DNA of 64,000 nt from Planctomycetaceae bacterium (GCA_021732995.1 JAKFWA010000073.1:1-64000); one strand, 5' to 3'. Positions 53,702 through 63,194 are shown, counted from the stretch's first letter. Notes: a model not told the origin generated them from the letters alone. Numbers and translations are program-made.

Positions 53702-56410
53702 CTACACGTTGGCAACGGTTGCTGAGGTCGGGGCATGCGGAGCGGGATTCGGAGTTGCCGCTGCCGGGTTCGCCGTCAGCGTCGGAACTGCGACTTCACG
53801 TGCCGCCGGGTGAGTTTCCAGGTATTGCTTCAGGAACGTGACGGTCTCTTCGACTTCGTCGGCCTGCAGCAGCAGAACGTCGCCGGGGCCGACCATGCCG
53901 AGAGCCATCTCTACGGACTTGATCGCTCCACGAACTTCGTGCACCTGCTGAGTGCGAGCTCCTTCAACGATTCCCTTGCGGAAGATGGCGCTGATTTCGC
54001 CTTCGGCTCGACCTCGCGTGTAGTGATCTTCGTAGAGGATCACTTCATCGAAGTGTTTGCCGAGGATACGACCTTGTTCCAGCATGTCTTCGTCACGGCG
54101 ATCGCCAGCGGCCGAGTAAACTGCCAGACGACGCTTACCCTCGAAGCTGGACATCGCATCGACGATTGTCTGCAGCGATGATGGATTGTGACCGTAGTCG
54201 ACAACTACCGTCGCACCGTTCACGTCGAGCAGGTTGAAGCGACCGGGTGACTGTTCCAGATTCGGAGCGAAAGACTCCAGACCGGAAGCGATGTTGTCCT
54301 TCGAGATGGCCAGAGCCCAGCACGCTGCGGCAGCGGCCAGCACATTCTCCACTTGGAAGCCAATCTTGCCGTTGTGAGTCAGCGGCACCTTGTCGAGAGT
54401 CGTCAGCACGCTTTCGCCTTCGCGGTCGGCGGCAATGATCTTGCCCTCGCGCACAAAGACGACCGGCTTGCCTTGCTCGAGGTGCTTCTTCAACACCGGC
54501 GATTGTTCGTCGCGAGCGAAGAAGATCACGCCGCACTTGCAGTACTGAGCCATGTCCGCGACGAGCGGGTCATCAGCTTTCAATACGGCCGAACCTTCGG
54601 GCATCACGGCCTCGACAACGACTCGCTTCACTTTCGCGAGTTGTTCCGGCGTGTTGATGTCCGCCAGTCCGAGATGGTCGCCATCACCGATGTTGGTCAC
54701 AACGCCGACGTCGCAACGATCGAAGCCCAGTCCTTCGCGAACGATGCCACCGCGAGCTGTCTCCAGCACGGCAGCGTCAACGCACGGATTCGACAGCACG
54801 CAACGGGCACTCTTAGGACCGCTGCAGTCACCGTTATCAATCCGGCGACCGTTCAGAAAAATGCCGTCAGTGCAGGTCATGCCTACGCGAGCCCCGAGGC
54901 GACTCAACACATGAGTGATGAGCCGAATCGTCGTCGTCTTACCGTTGGTTCCGGTGACGGCGACAATCGGAATGCGACCCGTCTGGCCGGGGCCAAACAT
55001 CATGTTGATGATCGCTTCGCCAACCGCGCGGCCCTGACCAGCGGAAGGCTCCAGATGCATACGCAGACCAGGCGCGGCGTTGACTTCAACAATCACGCCT
55101 TCCTGTTCTGCCATCGGTCGAGCGATGTCGACTGCGACCACATCGATACCAGCGATGTCGAGTCCCACAACCTTCGCCGCTTCAATGCAACGAGCCGCCA
55201 CATCGGGATGCACGAGCTCGGTTACGTCTTCAGCGGTGCCACCGGTGCTCAGATTCGCGTTGCGGCGAATCAGAACTTTCTGGCCGGGTTGCGGAATCGT
55301 GTCTGGCGCACAGCCTTGAGACTCCAACACGCTGAGCGAAACCGCGTCGAGCTTCACGTAACTCAATGAGGTCGCGTGTCCATCGCTGCGGCGAGGATCC
55401 TTATTAACTTCATCCACCAGTTGGCGAATCGTCAGCTTGCCATCACCGATCACGTGAGCCGGTTCGCGACGGGCAGCCGCCACGACCTTGTCCCCAATGA
55501 CGAGCACGCGCCAGTCGCAACCGGGAGCGTACTTCTCGACGATGACGTCACTCTCTTGAGCGTACGCCGCGTGATATGCGGTGATGACCTGATCCTGCGT
55601 GCGCAGATTGGTGGCCACGCCACGGCCTTGATTGCCGTTTTGCGGTTTCACGACAACCGGCAAGCCGATTTCTTGGGCAGCCGCCCAGGCATCATCGGCA
55701 CTGTCGACGGGACGACCTTCCGGAACCGGAATGCCGATCTCGCGCAGCAGCTTCTTGGTCAGCTCTTTGTCCTGAGCGATCATCTCAGCGATGGCGCCGG
55801 TGCGATCGGTCTCCGCCGCGCAAATGCGACGGAAGCGAGCGCCGTAGCCGAACTGAATCATGCTGCCGGCGGTCAGGCGGCGCCACGGAATCCCGCGAGC
55901 CTTCGCTGCCATCATGATCGAGCGAGTACTGGGGCCTAGACAAATGTCGTGAGCCAGGTCTTTCAACTTCTCGATTTCAGCCGCGACATCGAAGGGAGTG
56001 TCGTGCACAGCGGCCATGATCAGGCGGTGAGCCGTATCAACCGCCGCTCGAGCCAGTTCTTCTTCTTCGTACTTGATGGCAACTCGGTAGGTGCCTTCCA
56101 CAGATGTTTCGCGAGCCCGGCCATACCCGACCGGCGTGCCGGCGAGGGTCTGCAGTTCCAGAGTCACGTGTTCCAGAATGTGACCGAGGTAAGTACCTCG
56201 ATCGAGTCGGACGAAGAAACCACCGCGTTCACCAACGCTGCAGCGGTGTTCAATCAGGGACGGCAACCAGGACTTCAGACGATCGTTGAATCCGGGGTAT
56301 TCTTCAGAACTTTTCTCGTTATAGACGCCGAGCTTAACCCACACTTCCAACACTGGAAAATTGGCCCATACGTTCGGGCCACGCAGGGCATTGATCTTCA
56401 GCAACTCCAC
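53702..56410 (-). CDS. cphA: Cyanophycin synthetase
   Basis: A 902-residue enzyme that polymerises aspartate and arginine into cyanophycin, a nitrogen and carbon store. The N-domain starts ELLKINALRGPNVWANFPV; the ATP-grasp part carries VVVKPQNGNQGRGVATN and VEVNAAPGLRMHLEPS; the Mur-ligase-like part has VTGTNGKTTTIRLI, NIGDGDHLGL, DYGHNPSSLQTI and AAGDRRDEDM. Length and order match CphA1. The start is a GTG at 56410 with a GGAG box before it, supported by family alignment of the first residues. A Pro/Ala-rich tail of about 30 residues ends the protein. No cyanophycinase (cphB) is adjacent. The gene is alone on its strand with a terminator after it. Confidence 0.95.
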   Translation of the reverse strand: MELLKINALRGPNVWANFPVLEVWVKLGVYNEKSSEEYPGFNDRLKSWLPSLIEHRCSVGERGGFFVRLDRGTYLGHILEHVTLELQTLAGTPVGYGRARETSVEGTYRVAIKYEEEELARAAVDTAHRLIMAAVHDTPFDVAAEIEKLKDLAHDICLGPSTRSIMMAAKARGIPWRRLTAGSMIQFGYGARFRRICAAETDRTGAIAEMIAQDKELTKKLLREIGIPVPEGRPVDSADDAWAAAQEIGLPVVVKPQNGNQGRGVATNLRTQDQVITAYHAAYAQESDVIVEKYAPGCDWRVLVIGDKVVAAARREPAHVIGDGKLTIRQLVDEVNKDPRRSDGHATSLSYVKLDAVSLSVLESQGCAPDTIPQPGQKVLIRRNANLSTGGTAEDVTELVHPDVAARCIEAAKVVGLDIAGIDVVAVDIARPMAEQEGVIVEVNAAPGLRMHLEPSAGQGRAVGEAIINMMFGPGQTGRIPIVAVTGTNGKTTTIRLITHVLSRLGARVGMTCTDGIFLNGRRIDNGDCSGPKSARCVLSNPCVDAAVLETARGGIVREGLGFDRCDVGVVTNIGDGDHLGLADINTPEQLAKVKRVVVEAVMPEGSAVLKADDPLVADMAQYCKCGVIFFARDEQSPVLKKHLEQGKPVVFVREGKIIAADREGESVLTTLDKVPLTHNGKIGFQVENVLAAAAACWALAISKDNIASGLESFAPNLEQSPGRFNLLDVNGATVVVDYGHNPSSLQTIVDAMSSFEGKRRLAVYSAAGDRRDEDMLEQGRILGKHFDEVILYEDHYTRGRAEGEISAIFRKGIVEGARTQQVHEVRGAIKSVEMALGMVGPGDVLLLQADEVEETVTFLKQYLETHPAAREVAVPTLTANPAAATPNPAPHAPTSATVANV

Positions 56411-57253
56411 GACTTGCTCCAGTCAGGATGATTGGTTCGTCGGCGGGGGAGGGAAAGTGATGGCGGAAGAAGAGCGGGGCAACGGCCGCAACTGGGCATC
56501 GACATCAGACACATGGGCTCGAAAGGCCTGGCTGCGCTGAACCTGCACGCGGCGCCTCCAGATCGCTGCAATCCGGGCGGATTACGCGCTATGCAAATGG
56601 AGAGCTGCGGGCAAAACTGCCCTGTTGAAGACGCCCAGTCTGTGCCGTTCGTCAGTTCGACGACAGACCGAACTCCCTTACGCCTCGACCCGCGGCTGCG
56701 ATGGAGAGTCTCGCCGGGGGAACCGCTTCCGTTCGAACGAAGCGTGGGTTCCGTGCAAATGAGCCGCTCACAACATGACTGAGACCGAAATCTAAGTCAA
56801 CCGACCTGTCATCAGTTTGTTGTCAGATTCTCACTGTCCCGCAGCTTACGGGTTTTCACCGAGCGCTCAGGCTCGCCACTCCGCCCCGAACCCGCATTTG
56901 GCCGTTCATAGCTCTGTGAGCCCTGAACCGAAGGCCTTTCAGCCCCTTCTGCTGCCGGGATTGTGGTTCGTCTTAGAGATCAGATCATGCTCGCTCGGCG
57001 CGGAAGAAATCTATTTCGGTCAGTACGCCCAAGGTCATGAGGAAGAATCGCTGCAACCGTCGGTTTCCGCGCAACTGCGTCGAACCAACAAGATCCGCTC
57101 AATCGAACGGCTGGAGAGCGAGTGAACTATTGAGCAACTGTCGGATATCTAAGACCGCGTCGCGGCAAGACGTTGCGGTTGCGGCTTGTGGCTCGGTCGG
57201 AGACCGGCCACCACGGGAACAAGCTTCTCGGACACGCTCCTGGCGGTCCATGC
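56411..57253. other. Long non-coding gap with a copy of the 27-bp palindrome
   Basis: Over 840 bases without an acceptable gene. Open frames at 56432-56782 and 56817-57125 have no family-like content. The stretch 57185-57211 is a palindromic repeat also found inverted at 49868-49894. The region contains the promoter of cphA at its left end and receives the end of the symporter gene at its right end. A decayed gene cannot be excluded. Confidence 0.45.
57185..57211. repeat. Second copy of the 27-bp palindromic repeat
   Basis: This segment is the exact reverse complement of 49868-49894. Its core (GTGGCTCGGTCGG followed by AGACCGGCCAC) can fold on itself with one bulge. The first copy is inside the 235-bp inverted-repeat element, while this one stands alone, so the palindrome is probably a dispersed REP-like unit in its own right. 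Confidence 0.75.
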
Positions 57254-58750
57254 TCAGTGCCCGGACGAGGCACTTCGCCCTCTGAGAACCTCGGAGTGAT
57301 GCACTTCGCGGTGCTGAATCCAGTTCGGCATCAGGGAGCCGACGAGCATTCCGATGAACGACGCGACCAGGCCGTAGAGTTGAGGAGGAACCGTTCGCCA
57401 GACTTCCTGACTCTCTTCTTCATGGAACTGGAACATGAAACCAAGCCAGATCGAGACGCCGAACAGGATTGAAAACACTGCTCCCTGCGTGGTCGCTCGC
57501 TTCCAATAGATGCCGAAGACCAGCGGCACGAAGGCGACGACGAGCGTCACGCTGTAGCCCGCTTCGACCATCTCGTACATGGTTTGATTGCCCTTCACCG
57601 ACATCGTCGTGGCCACAATGGCGACCAGCACCAACAGGCTGCGCAGCGTCAACAACATCGCTCGGTCTGTCAGTTTCAGCCGCTGCAGAAAGACTCGCAG
57701 CACGTTCTCGGTGAGTACGCTTGCGGGGGCGAGCAACGTGCCGCTGGCCGTCGAAAGGATGGCCGACATCAGGGCTCCGAAAAACAACACCTGACACCAC
57801 ATCGGCGTCGCCTTCAGCACCAGCTTGGGCAAAATCTGTTGCACCTCGCGAGCGTCCTCCGACGCGAACGACTGGACGAGGCTGGGGTCAATGATCAATG
57901 CGGAATAAGCAATAAACATCGGCACGAACGCGAAGCAGAAGTAGAAGATTCCACCACCAGCCGTACCGATCAGCGCGGTCTTTTCGTCCCTCGCGCTGGT
58001 AACCCGCTGAAACACGTCTTGCTGGGGAATCGACCCCAGTGCCATCGTGATGAACTGACCTATGGCAACAAACCACGCCGACGCCGTCAGATGCGGAAAG
58101 AGATTCAACTTTCCTTCTCGAGACGCATGCTCCAGCACGACCTCGAAGCCGCCAGCACGTTGCCCCATCAAGGCGGCTACCAGAATCAGTCCCACGACGA
58201 TCGCCACGGTTTGAATCACGTCTGTCAGCGCGACTGACCACATGCCGCCGAACATCGTGTAAACAGTGACGATGGCCGCTCCGACCACGATCGACTCGTT
58301 CAGAGAGAGGTATTCAGGAAAAAGGACGTTGATCACCAATCCCAGCGCCGACAACTGGGCACTCGTCCAACCCAGATACGAGCTGGCAATACCCAGCGAC
58401 GTGATGACCTCCACGAACTTGCCGTACCGCAAGTGGTAGTAGTCTCCGATCGTCAGCAGTTCCAGCCGATAAAACGTCTTCGCAAAGAAGAACGCCACCA
58501 GGCACAGGCACACCGACGCTCCAAACGGATCACCAGAGACCGCCCCTAGTCCGTCCTTGGCAAACGTCGCCGACACCGACAGCACCGTTTCTGCGCCGAA
58601 CCAGGTTGCGAAGACGCAGGCGAAATTCATGTACAACGGCAGCGACCGCCCCGCGACCATGAAGTCCTTCGAGTCCTTGACCCGCGTCGCTGCCCACAGT
58701 CCCACGGCTATGGTGGCGATCATGTACACAATCACGCAGAAAACCAGCAT
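57254..58750 (-). CDS. Sodium:solute symporter (SSS family)
   Basis: A 498-residue inner-membrane transporter of the SSS (PutP/SGLT-like) family with about 13 helices. Family landmarks are the early VKDSKDFMVAGRSLPLYMNF and FATWFGAETVLS, the YYHLRYGKFVEV loop, YTMFGGMWSVALTDVIQ, the IPQQDVFQRVTSARDEKTA loop and FGALMSAILSTASGTLLAPAS. The Na+ site serines/threonines of helix 8 (STASGT) are kept. The C-terminus has a short basic/His-rich tail. There is no adjacent catabolic gene that points to a substrate; the nearest gene, cphA, is more than 800 bp away. Confidence 0.92.
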   Translation of the reverse strand: MLVFCVIVYMIATIAVGLWAATRVKDSKDFMVAGRSLPLYMNFACVFATWFGAETVLSVSATFAKDGLGAVSGDPFGASVCLCLVAFFFAKTFYRLELLTIGDYYHLRYGKFVEVITSLGIASSYLGWTSAQLSALGLVINVLFPEYLSLNESIVVGAAIVTVYTMFGGMWSVALTDVIQTVAIVVGLILVAALMGQRAGGFEVVLEHASREGKLNLFPHLTASAWFVAIGQFITMALGSIPQQDVFQRVTSARDEKTALIGTAGGGIFYFCFAFVPMFIAYSALIIDPSLVQSFASEDAREVQQILPKLVLKATPMWCQVLFFGALMSAILSTASGTLLAPASVLTENVLRVFLQRLKLTDRAMLLTLRSLLVLVAIVATTMSVKGNQTMYEMVEAGYSVTLVVAFVPLVFGIYWKRATTQGAVFSILFGVSIWLGFMFQFHEEESQEVWRTVPPQLYGLVASFIGMLVGSLMPNWIQHREVHHSEVLRGRSASSGH

Positions 58751-59339
58751 CGTCAGCTCCCTAGGAATCTCTTGACGCAGCGCCTTAAAACCGCGCGGAA
58801 TATTAACTGGCCACGACCAGAGCGGAAGGATTAAGGAGTAACGGCTTCAGAACAACGAAACGCGTTCTGATCGATGGAAACCGACCTGCGGCTGATGCAA
58901 CTTGAAACCTCTACCGCTGGCTTGCCTTGATCGACCGTAGTGGATCGCGTGTCTCAGGCCGCTCTCACACCGAAGTCTGAGACAATCATGCATTTCCGGA
59001 CAATCTGCGCGATAAAGCCGCGTCCGAGGCCCCTGAAGTCACCCTGTGGAGAGGATTTCCTGGGCGGAGAACCGCCTGACAAGATCCCTATGCTCATGAG
59101 ACCTCCGATGCCCAACAAACTTTGCTGGGCGATGTCAGCTTGGTGACCACAGAATCTATGTATGTCATCGGGGCGTCTCTCGAATGATACTTGAAGCCCA
59201 TAAACTGGCTGACAACGCACCACTCCTGTGAATCTCAAGAATCGGTGCGCGGGCTCTGGACTATCGCTGGAGCCATGAGGCAGAGTTACCAGCCGTTGTT
59301 CTCAAAATTTGATCACATGACCAGTTCACGGATTCGATT
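58751..59339. other. Non-coding gap of about 590 bases
   Basis: It lies between the divergent symporter and orphan genes. An antisense frame at 58954-59238 yields a Gly/Ser/Arg-rich product without a family match and was rejected. Promoters for both neighbours are expected here; nothing specific was recognised. Confidence 0.4.
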
Positions 59340-59735
59340 GTGCTGAATCAGGAAACCGCCATGCTGGCGTTCGCTCGACTGGCGCTGCTGTCACATCAAC
59401 GGCAGCAGGCAGCGGGCACTGAAAAGTTCATCGTGCTGACGGGGTTCGCTGCTTGCCGCTCGGGATGGCTGGAAGTGGCGAATCGATGCTGGCAACTGCT
59501 GGCCGGCATAAACGCTAAACACTTTGTGGTGCGAGCCGGTTCGTTTCCCAATGCACTGCGAGACGACTCTCTGAGTAGCTTCGTCACGATGCTGGAACGC
59601 TTCTGCTCGTTCGAGCAGGCCGAGCACCTTTTGGAAGGGCACGGCGGAATGCCTCAACCCGAAGAGGGACAGACGGCCGGAGACAGCGCCACCCAGCACT
59701 TGCAGCAGATTGACGGTAGATCCGCTACTCTTTGA
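59340..59735 (+). CDS. Small unknown protein (about 130 residues)
   Basis: It encodes a mostly helical, soluble-looking protein. The core (AFARLALLSHQRQQAAGTE, KFIVLTGFAACRSGWLEVA, CWQLLAGINAKHFV, DDSLSSFVTMLERFCSFEQA) has the hydrophobic spacing of a real folded protein, and three Cys residues occur in the middle. I recognise no family. The start is a GTG at 59340 or an ATG at 59361. The unknown membrane protein begins 41 bp after its stop, so the two may be expressed together. Confidence rests on composition and length. Confidence 0.6.
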   Translation: MLNQETAMLAFARLALLSHQRQQAAGTEKFIVLTGFAACRSGWLEVANRCWQLLAGINAKHFVVRAGSFPNALRDDSLSSFVTMLERFCSFEQAEHLLEGHGGMPQPEEGQTAGDSATQHLQQIDGRSATL

Positions 59736-59776
59736 CGAGTGGCAGTTAACGCAGAGATCTCCGCAACTGGGGCGGC

Positions 59777-60445
59777 ATGTCTTCAGAAATCGACAACGGG
59801 GCGCGGCAATCCTCCAACTCCTGGATCTGGATCAGCCTGGGCGTTGCGGCCTGTCTGGGTCTGCTGCTGGGACAAGTGCCGTCTCGAGTGCGACTGCTTG
59901 GTCTGTTTGCCGTCGGCGAAGGCGTGTTGGTTGGCTTGAGCTGCGGCTATTGGGCTCAGCGTGATCACGCAGCCCGCTGTATGAGGTCGAGCGTGCTGGT
60001 TGGAGCATTCGGTGTCGCGGCTTTCACGGGAACGTCGGCGCTGTGGTGGCGGCAATATGCCCATGCACTGGAACGAGACTATCAGGCTGTCCCGCCCAAC
60101 ATGCTGGCGATGCAACTGCAGTCACAGCCTCCCAAGCCGGGTGAGTCGCACAAGCCCATTACGCCCGATCAGCAGCGGTTGGGCGCGAGCGTCATGGCCG
60201 ATGCCTTCAAGGAACGCGGGCCGGAACTGGAAGCTCGCAAGTCTCTGACGGGCTACCTGGTGTTTCGGCTGTTTGGTCTGCTGTCGGCAACGGCCATCGC
60301 TGACAAGGTTCCGCAGGGCTACGGTCTGTGGGGGACCGAAATGCTTCTGGCAGGAATTGCCGCTGCGATCAGCTTTCGTAAGGCCGGCGCGGATTCGCAG
60401 CCAGCGCAACTGGAAGGTCCAGGGCCGGAGCACCCGCTGACTTAG
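59777..60445 (+). CDS. Unknown integral membrane protein
   Basis: A 222-residue product with about four membrane spans (SWIWISLGVAACLGLLLG, LLGLFAVGEGVLVGLSCG, SSVLVGAFGVAAFTGTSALW and GLWGTEMLLAGIAAAISF). A polar, Pro/Gln-rich loop of about 100 residues separates the third and fourth spans. I recognise no family. Its final bases overlap the end of the convergent lipoprotein gene by four nucleotides. Together with the preceding small gene it forms a possible two-gene unit of unknown role. Confidence 0.7.
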   Translation: MSSEIDNGARQSSNSWIWISLGVAACLGLLLGQVPSRVRLLGLFAVGEGVLVGLSCGYWAQRDHAARCMRSSVLVGAFGVAAFTGTSALWWRQYAHALERDYQAVPPNMLAMQLQSQPPKPGESHKPITPDQQRLGASVMADAFKERGPELEARKSLTGYLVFRLFGLLSATAIADKVPQGYGLWGTEMLLAGIAAAISFRKAGADSQPAQLEGPGPEHPLT

Positions 60446-60762
60446 AAGCCGTCCGAGAAAGATGAGGGTGCGGTTGGTTGCTCAGGCTCTTTCTGAGGCG
60501 TCTTCAAGTCGGTGCGCGGCATCGCTTCACGACTTCCAAACAGGCTCCAGCCGCCGCTTTTGCGTTTAGCGTCCTTGTCCGGAACGGATTCGGGATGAGC
60601 CGGCGCTTCCAACTCGACGCTTTCGCCACGCGGCGTATCTTTGGACACAAGCACTACGGCATCCTCGCGGAACTCGCGGGAAGCAGAGCTGTGGCCAGCA
60701 GACCGGCAGCCAATGATCGTCAGGGAAAGGAGCGTTACCGTGAGAACTCGCGTCAGCAACAT
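60442..60762 (-). CDS. Small lipoprotein
   Basis: About 106 residues from the ATG at 60762. A lipoprotein signal (MLLTRVLTVTLLSLTIIGC) ends in a lipobox-like IIGC, so the mature protein starts at that Cys and is lipid-anchored. The rest is polar and low in complexity (EDAVVLVSKDTPRGESVELE, KRKSGGWSLFGSREA), ending in a Pro/Gln-rich tail. No family is recognised. A second, even smaller lipoprotein gene lies 86 bp upstream on the same strand. Confidence 0.7.
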   Translation of the reverse strand: MLLTRVLTVTLLSLTIIGCRSAGHSSASREFREDAVVLVSKDTPRGESVELEAPAHPESVPDKDAKRKSGGWSLFGSREAMPRTDLKTPQKEPEQPTAPSSFSDGF

Positions 60763-60848
60763 CGAAGCAGCCCAAGCGGAAACAGGGTCCATCCTCATTC
60801 ACGGCGTGCCGGTGATTTGCCTCCTGCGAGGCCATCCCGTGGCAGTGT

Positions 60849-61007
60849 CTACTCTTCCTGCAATTCAGGTTCCCATTGTTGTGGGACCGACTGAATGCTG
60901 GGAACAGGGACGCCATGAAAGTCGCGCATGCTCATCGACAATCGCCCGAAGTGGCATCCAGCCAAAACCGCCCCCAGCGACAGGAGCAGCGTGAGGCGAA
61001 GGATCAT
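60849..61007 (-). CDS. Very small lipoprotein (about 52 residues)
   Basis: From the ATG at 61007 the product is a 52-residue peptide with a lipoprotein signal (MILRLTLLLSLGAVLAGC) and a short mature part (HFGRLSMSMRDFHGVPVPS and a Glu-rich end). The frame is open upstream to 61055, but those residues are polar and would spoil the signal. It lies on the same strand as the next lipoprotein gene, 86 bp upstream of it. Such tiny lipoproteins may tether an unknown partner at a membrane. There is no family evidence. Confidence 0.6.
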   Translation of the reverse strand: MILRLTLLLSLGAVLAGCHFGRLSMSMRDFHGVPVPSIQSVPQQWEPELQEE

Positions 61008-61185
61008 TCCACCGAGTTTTGAGCTTTTGCAGCCATCCATGGCATTCTCGATCAAGTGTTGGCCAAAGATCGAAACAACTTGGGGTAGATATCAGGAACC
61101 CCAAAACCTTGGAAGATCAGCTCTTCCGGCGGTTTTCCCCGTTTCGAATGGCGTTCACTCTGCAATGAGCCCTTTCGGCTAACGG

Positions 61186-62895
61186 TTAGTGGCCCAATGA
61201 AGGTGCGGAACACGCAAGGTGGTTCGGTCGCGTGCGTCGGCCGTTCAGTAACGCCCCGATCCACGTGTAGCGGACCAGCAGGTGATAAGAGAGCAGCAGG
61301 ATGCCAGTAACCGCAACGCACAGCAGCAGGAACTTTGGCACTGCCGGAATTGGCCAATCGCGGATCAAGTGTTGAGCCGCGATGACCAGAGGCAGGTGAG
61401 CCAGGTAGAGCCAGTAAGACGAATCCGAGATGTATCGGATCGTCCGATTTTCGCGCGTCAGCAGGCGACGGCAGAGTCCGATGGCCCCAAACGTCATCAG
61501 CCAGACGTAGCCCACCTGGATGACGCTGGACATCACGACGAACGGCATGACCTGCAATCCGATTGGCAACAGCACCAGCAACGCCGTTGGTAGAGTCATC
61601 CACCACCAACGGCCCACTCGCCCTTCGGTATCATCACTGACGAAATACAAAGCTCCGAAGCCGAAAAAGATTCCGTAGTAGAACAGCAAGTGCGGCTGCG
61701 GAATTACTCCCACCGATGTATCCGGTCCGAAACTCGGGGACAGCGTGCCCATCAGCAGTTGCGGCAGCACAGTGAGCGGCAGCAGCCAACAGGCACGTGC
61801 GGGAGACAACACCAGCCAGCGCGGTAGAGCCTTCAGTCCAACCCGCTCCGCGACCCACACGCACGCCGCAAACAGTGGGACGAGCCAGCACAGGAACCAT
61901 AAGAACCACAGGTGAGCGAACACGTCGGTATGAATCAGATGCAGCGGCGAAGCTGTGGAACTCCATCGGACTTTCCAGAAGTCTGAGCCAAGCCACCCCG
62001 CGTAAGCCGATCGAAGCGCACGTAAATGGCTGTTCAGACCGCCGCCTTCACTGCCGGATGCCGCAGCTTCGGGCTGCGTGTTCGCTGGCAGCAGTTTGAC
62101 GCACTCTTCGCGGCCGGTTCGCACTTGTTCCTCGGAGCGCAACGGGATCTTCAACAGACCGGCGAGGAACTGCGTGAGTTCCCAGTCTGCCTGCGCGGCT
62201 TCAACCGGGACGTTACCGCGTTCGTTGCGTGCACTTGGATCAGCACCAGCGTCCAGTAACTGCCGCGCGATCGCCGGATAGCCCAGGAAGACCGCGCTGT
62301 GCAGCGGAGTGGAACCATCCCCGTTGGCCGCTTTGACGTTGGCTCCATGTTCAAGCAACACGCGAGTGCTGTCCTCATCACCCAGCATGGCCGCCCATGA
62401 CAGCATCGTCACTTTGAAGTCGGGATCTAGCTGATTGACGTCAGCTCCGTCGGCAATGAACTGCTCGACGCTGGCTGTGTCGTGTTTGCGAATGGCCGAA
62501 AGCAGGTTGTTCGCCGGCTTGGAAACGTCCTCGGTGATGCGCGGACCGGAGGTCATAGCCCACTGAGACGCCCAGTGCGTCGCCGGAATGACCGTCATCA
62601 GACCGAGCAGGCACGGGATGAAGACGCGCTGAAATCGATGCTTCAGCAGGGCTTTCAGCCCCTTCTGCCGCCAGAGCATCGCCGTGAAAAAGCCGCTCAC
62701 GACAAAGAACAGCGGCATGCGAAAGCCATGCACCACCACGAAGAACAATTCAAAGATGTCATCTTGCTGAGAATCCTGCGCCGGCCACGGAAACGGCGTA
62801 AACGACAATGCCGCATGCAGCCCGATCCCCAACAACATCGCAAACGCACGGAGAGCGTCCAGATCGTGTCGACGTGCAGGAGCCGGGTCGGTCAT
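61186..62895 (-). CDS. Acyltransferase-3 family membrane protein with inserted ankyrin repeats
   Basis: A 569-residue protein. The first helices are those of acyltransferase 3 / OafA-type enzymes (DLDALRAFAMLLGIGLHAAL with His27, FRMPLFFVVSGFFTAMLW, FQRVFIPCLLGLMTVIPA), and the C-terminal half has the remaining spans (HLWFLWFLCWLVPLFAAC, ISDSSYWLYLAHLPLVIAAQ). Between them, about residues 129-245, lies a set of ankyrin repeats (LLSAIRKHDTASVEQFIADG, LLEHGANVKAANGDGSTPLH, RQLLDAGADPSARNERGN). Family members acylate sugars or peptidoglycan. The ankyrin insertion after the third span is not part of the usual plan. It lies upstream of, and on the same strand as, the lipoprotein genes. Confidence 0.85.
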   Translation of the reverse strand: MTDPAPARRHDLDALRAFAMLLGIGLHAALSFTPFPWPAQDSQQDDIFELFFVVVHGFRMPLFFVVSGFFTAMLWRQKGLKALLKHRFQRVFIPCLLGLMTVIPATHWASQWAMTSGPRITEDVSKPANNLLSAIRKHDTASVEQFIADGADVNQLDPDFKVTMLSWAAMLGDEDSTRVLLEHGANVKAANGDGSTPLHSAVFLGYPAIARQLLDAGADPSARNERGNVPVEAAQADWELTQFLAGLLKIPLRSEEQVRTGREECVKLLPANTQPEAAASGSEGGGLNSHLRALRSAYAGWLGSDFWKVRWSSTASPLHLIHTDVFAHLWFLWFLCWLVPLFAACVWVAERVGLKALPRWLVLSPARACWLLPLTVLPQLLMGTLSPSFGPDTSVGVIPQPHLLFYYGIFFGFGALYFVSDDTEGRVGRWWWMTLPTALLVLLPIGLQVMPFVVMSSVIQVGYVWLMTFGAIGLCRRLLTRENRTIRYISDSSYWLYLAHLPLVIAAQHLIRDWPIPAVPKFLLLCVAVTGILLLSYHLLVRYTWIGALLNGRRTRPNHLACSAPSLGH

Positions 62896-63194
62896 CTGTG
62901 AATATCCCGAGGAATGCGGAAAAGCCTGGTATTGAGCAGACGATCAAGCGGCAACGAGAACGTTCTGCGAATCGAACGAACGACTTGCGAAAACAGAGTA
63001 ACGTGCGTCGATCTGTGTCGGATCACGCCGATCTACCCGGCAATCGTCAAGCGGGTTTCTTTCCGACGCATCAGGATGAACTCGGAACTTGGCTCGCCGT
63101 ATTCTGATCAGGACTGCCGCCTCTTATCAGTAAGCCTGTATGCTCTACCGGTACTGGGCGAACCACTTGACGATATAGGCCTAAGGAGAGGTAA
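62896..63194. other. Gap of about 300 bases, no gene seen
   Basis: It lies between the divergent acyltransferase and small membrane protein genes. Short open frames (such as 62914-63324) run through it but have no family-like content. The only clear signal is the AAGGAGAGG ribosome binding site at 63183-63191. Confidence 0.4.

Noticed and set aside
58954-59238. 94-residue minus-strand frame in the gap before the orphan genes
   Set aside because: Gly/Ser/Arg-rich, no ribosome binding site, no family resemblance.
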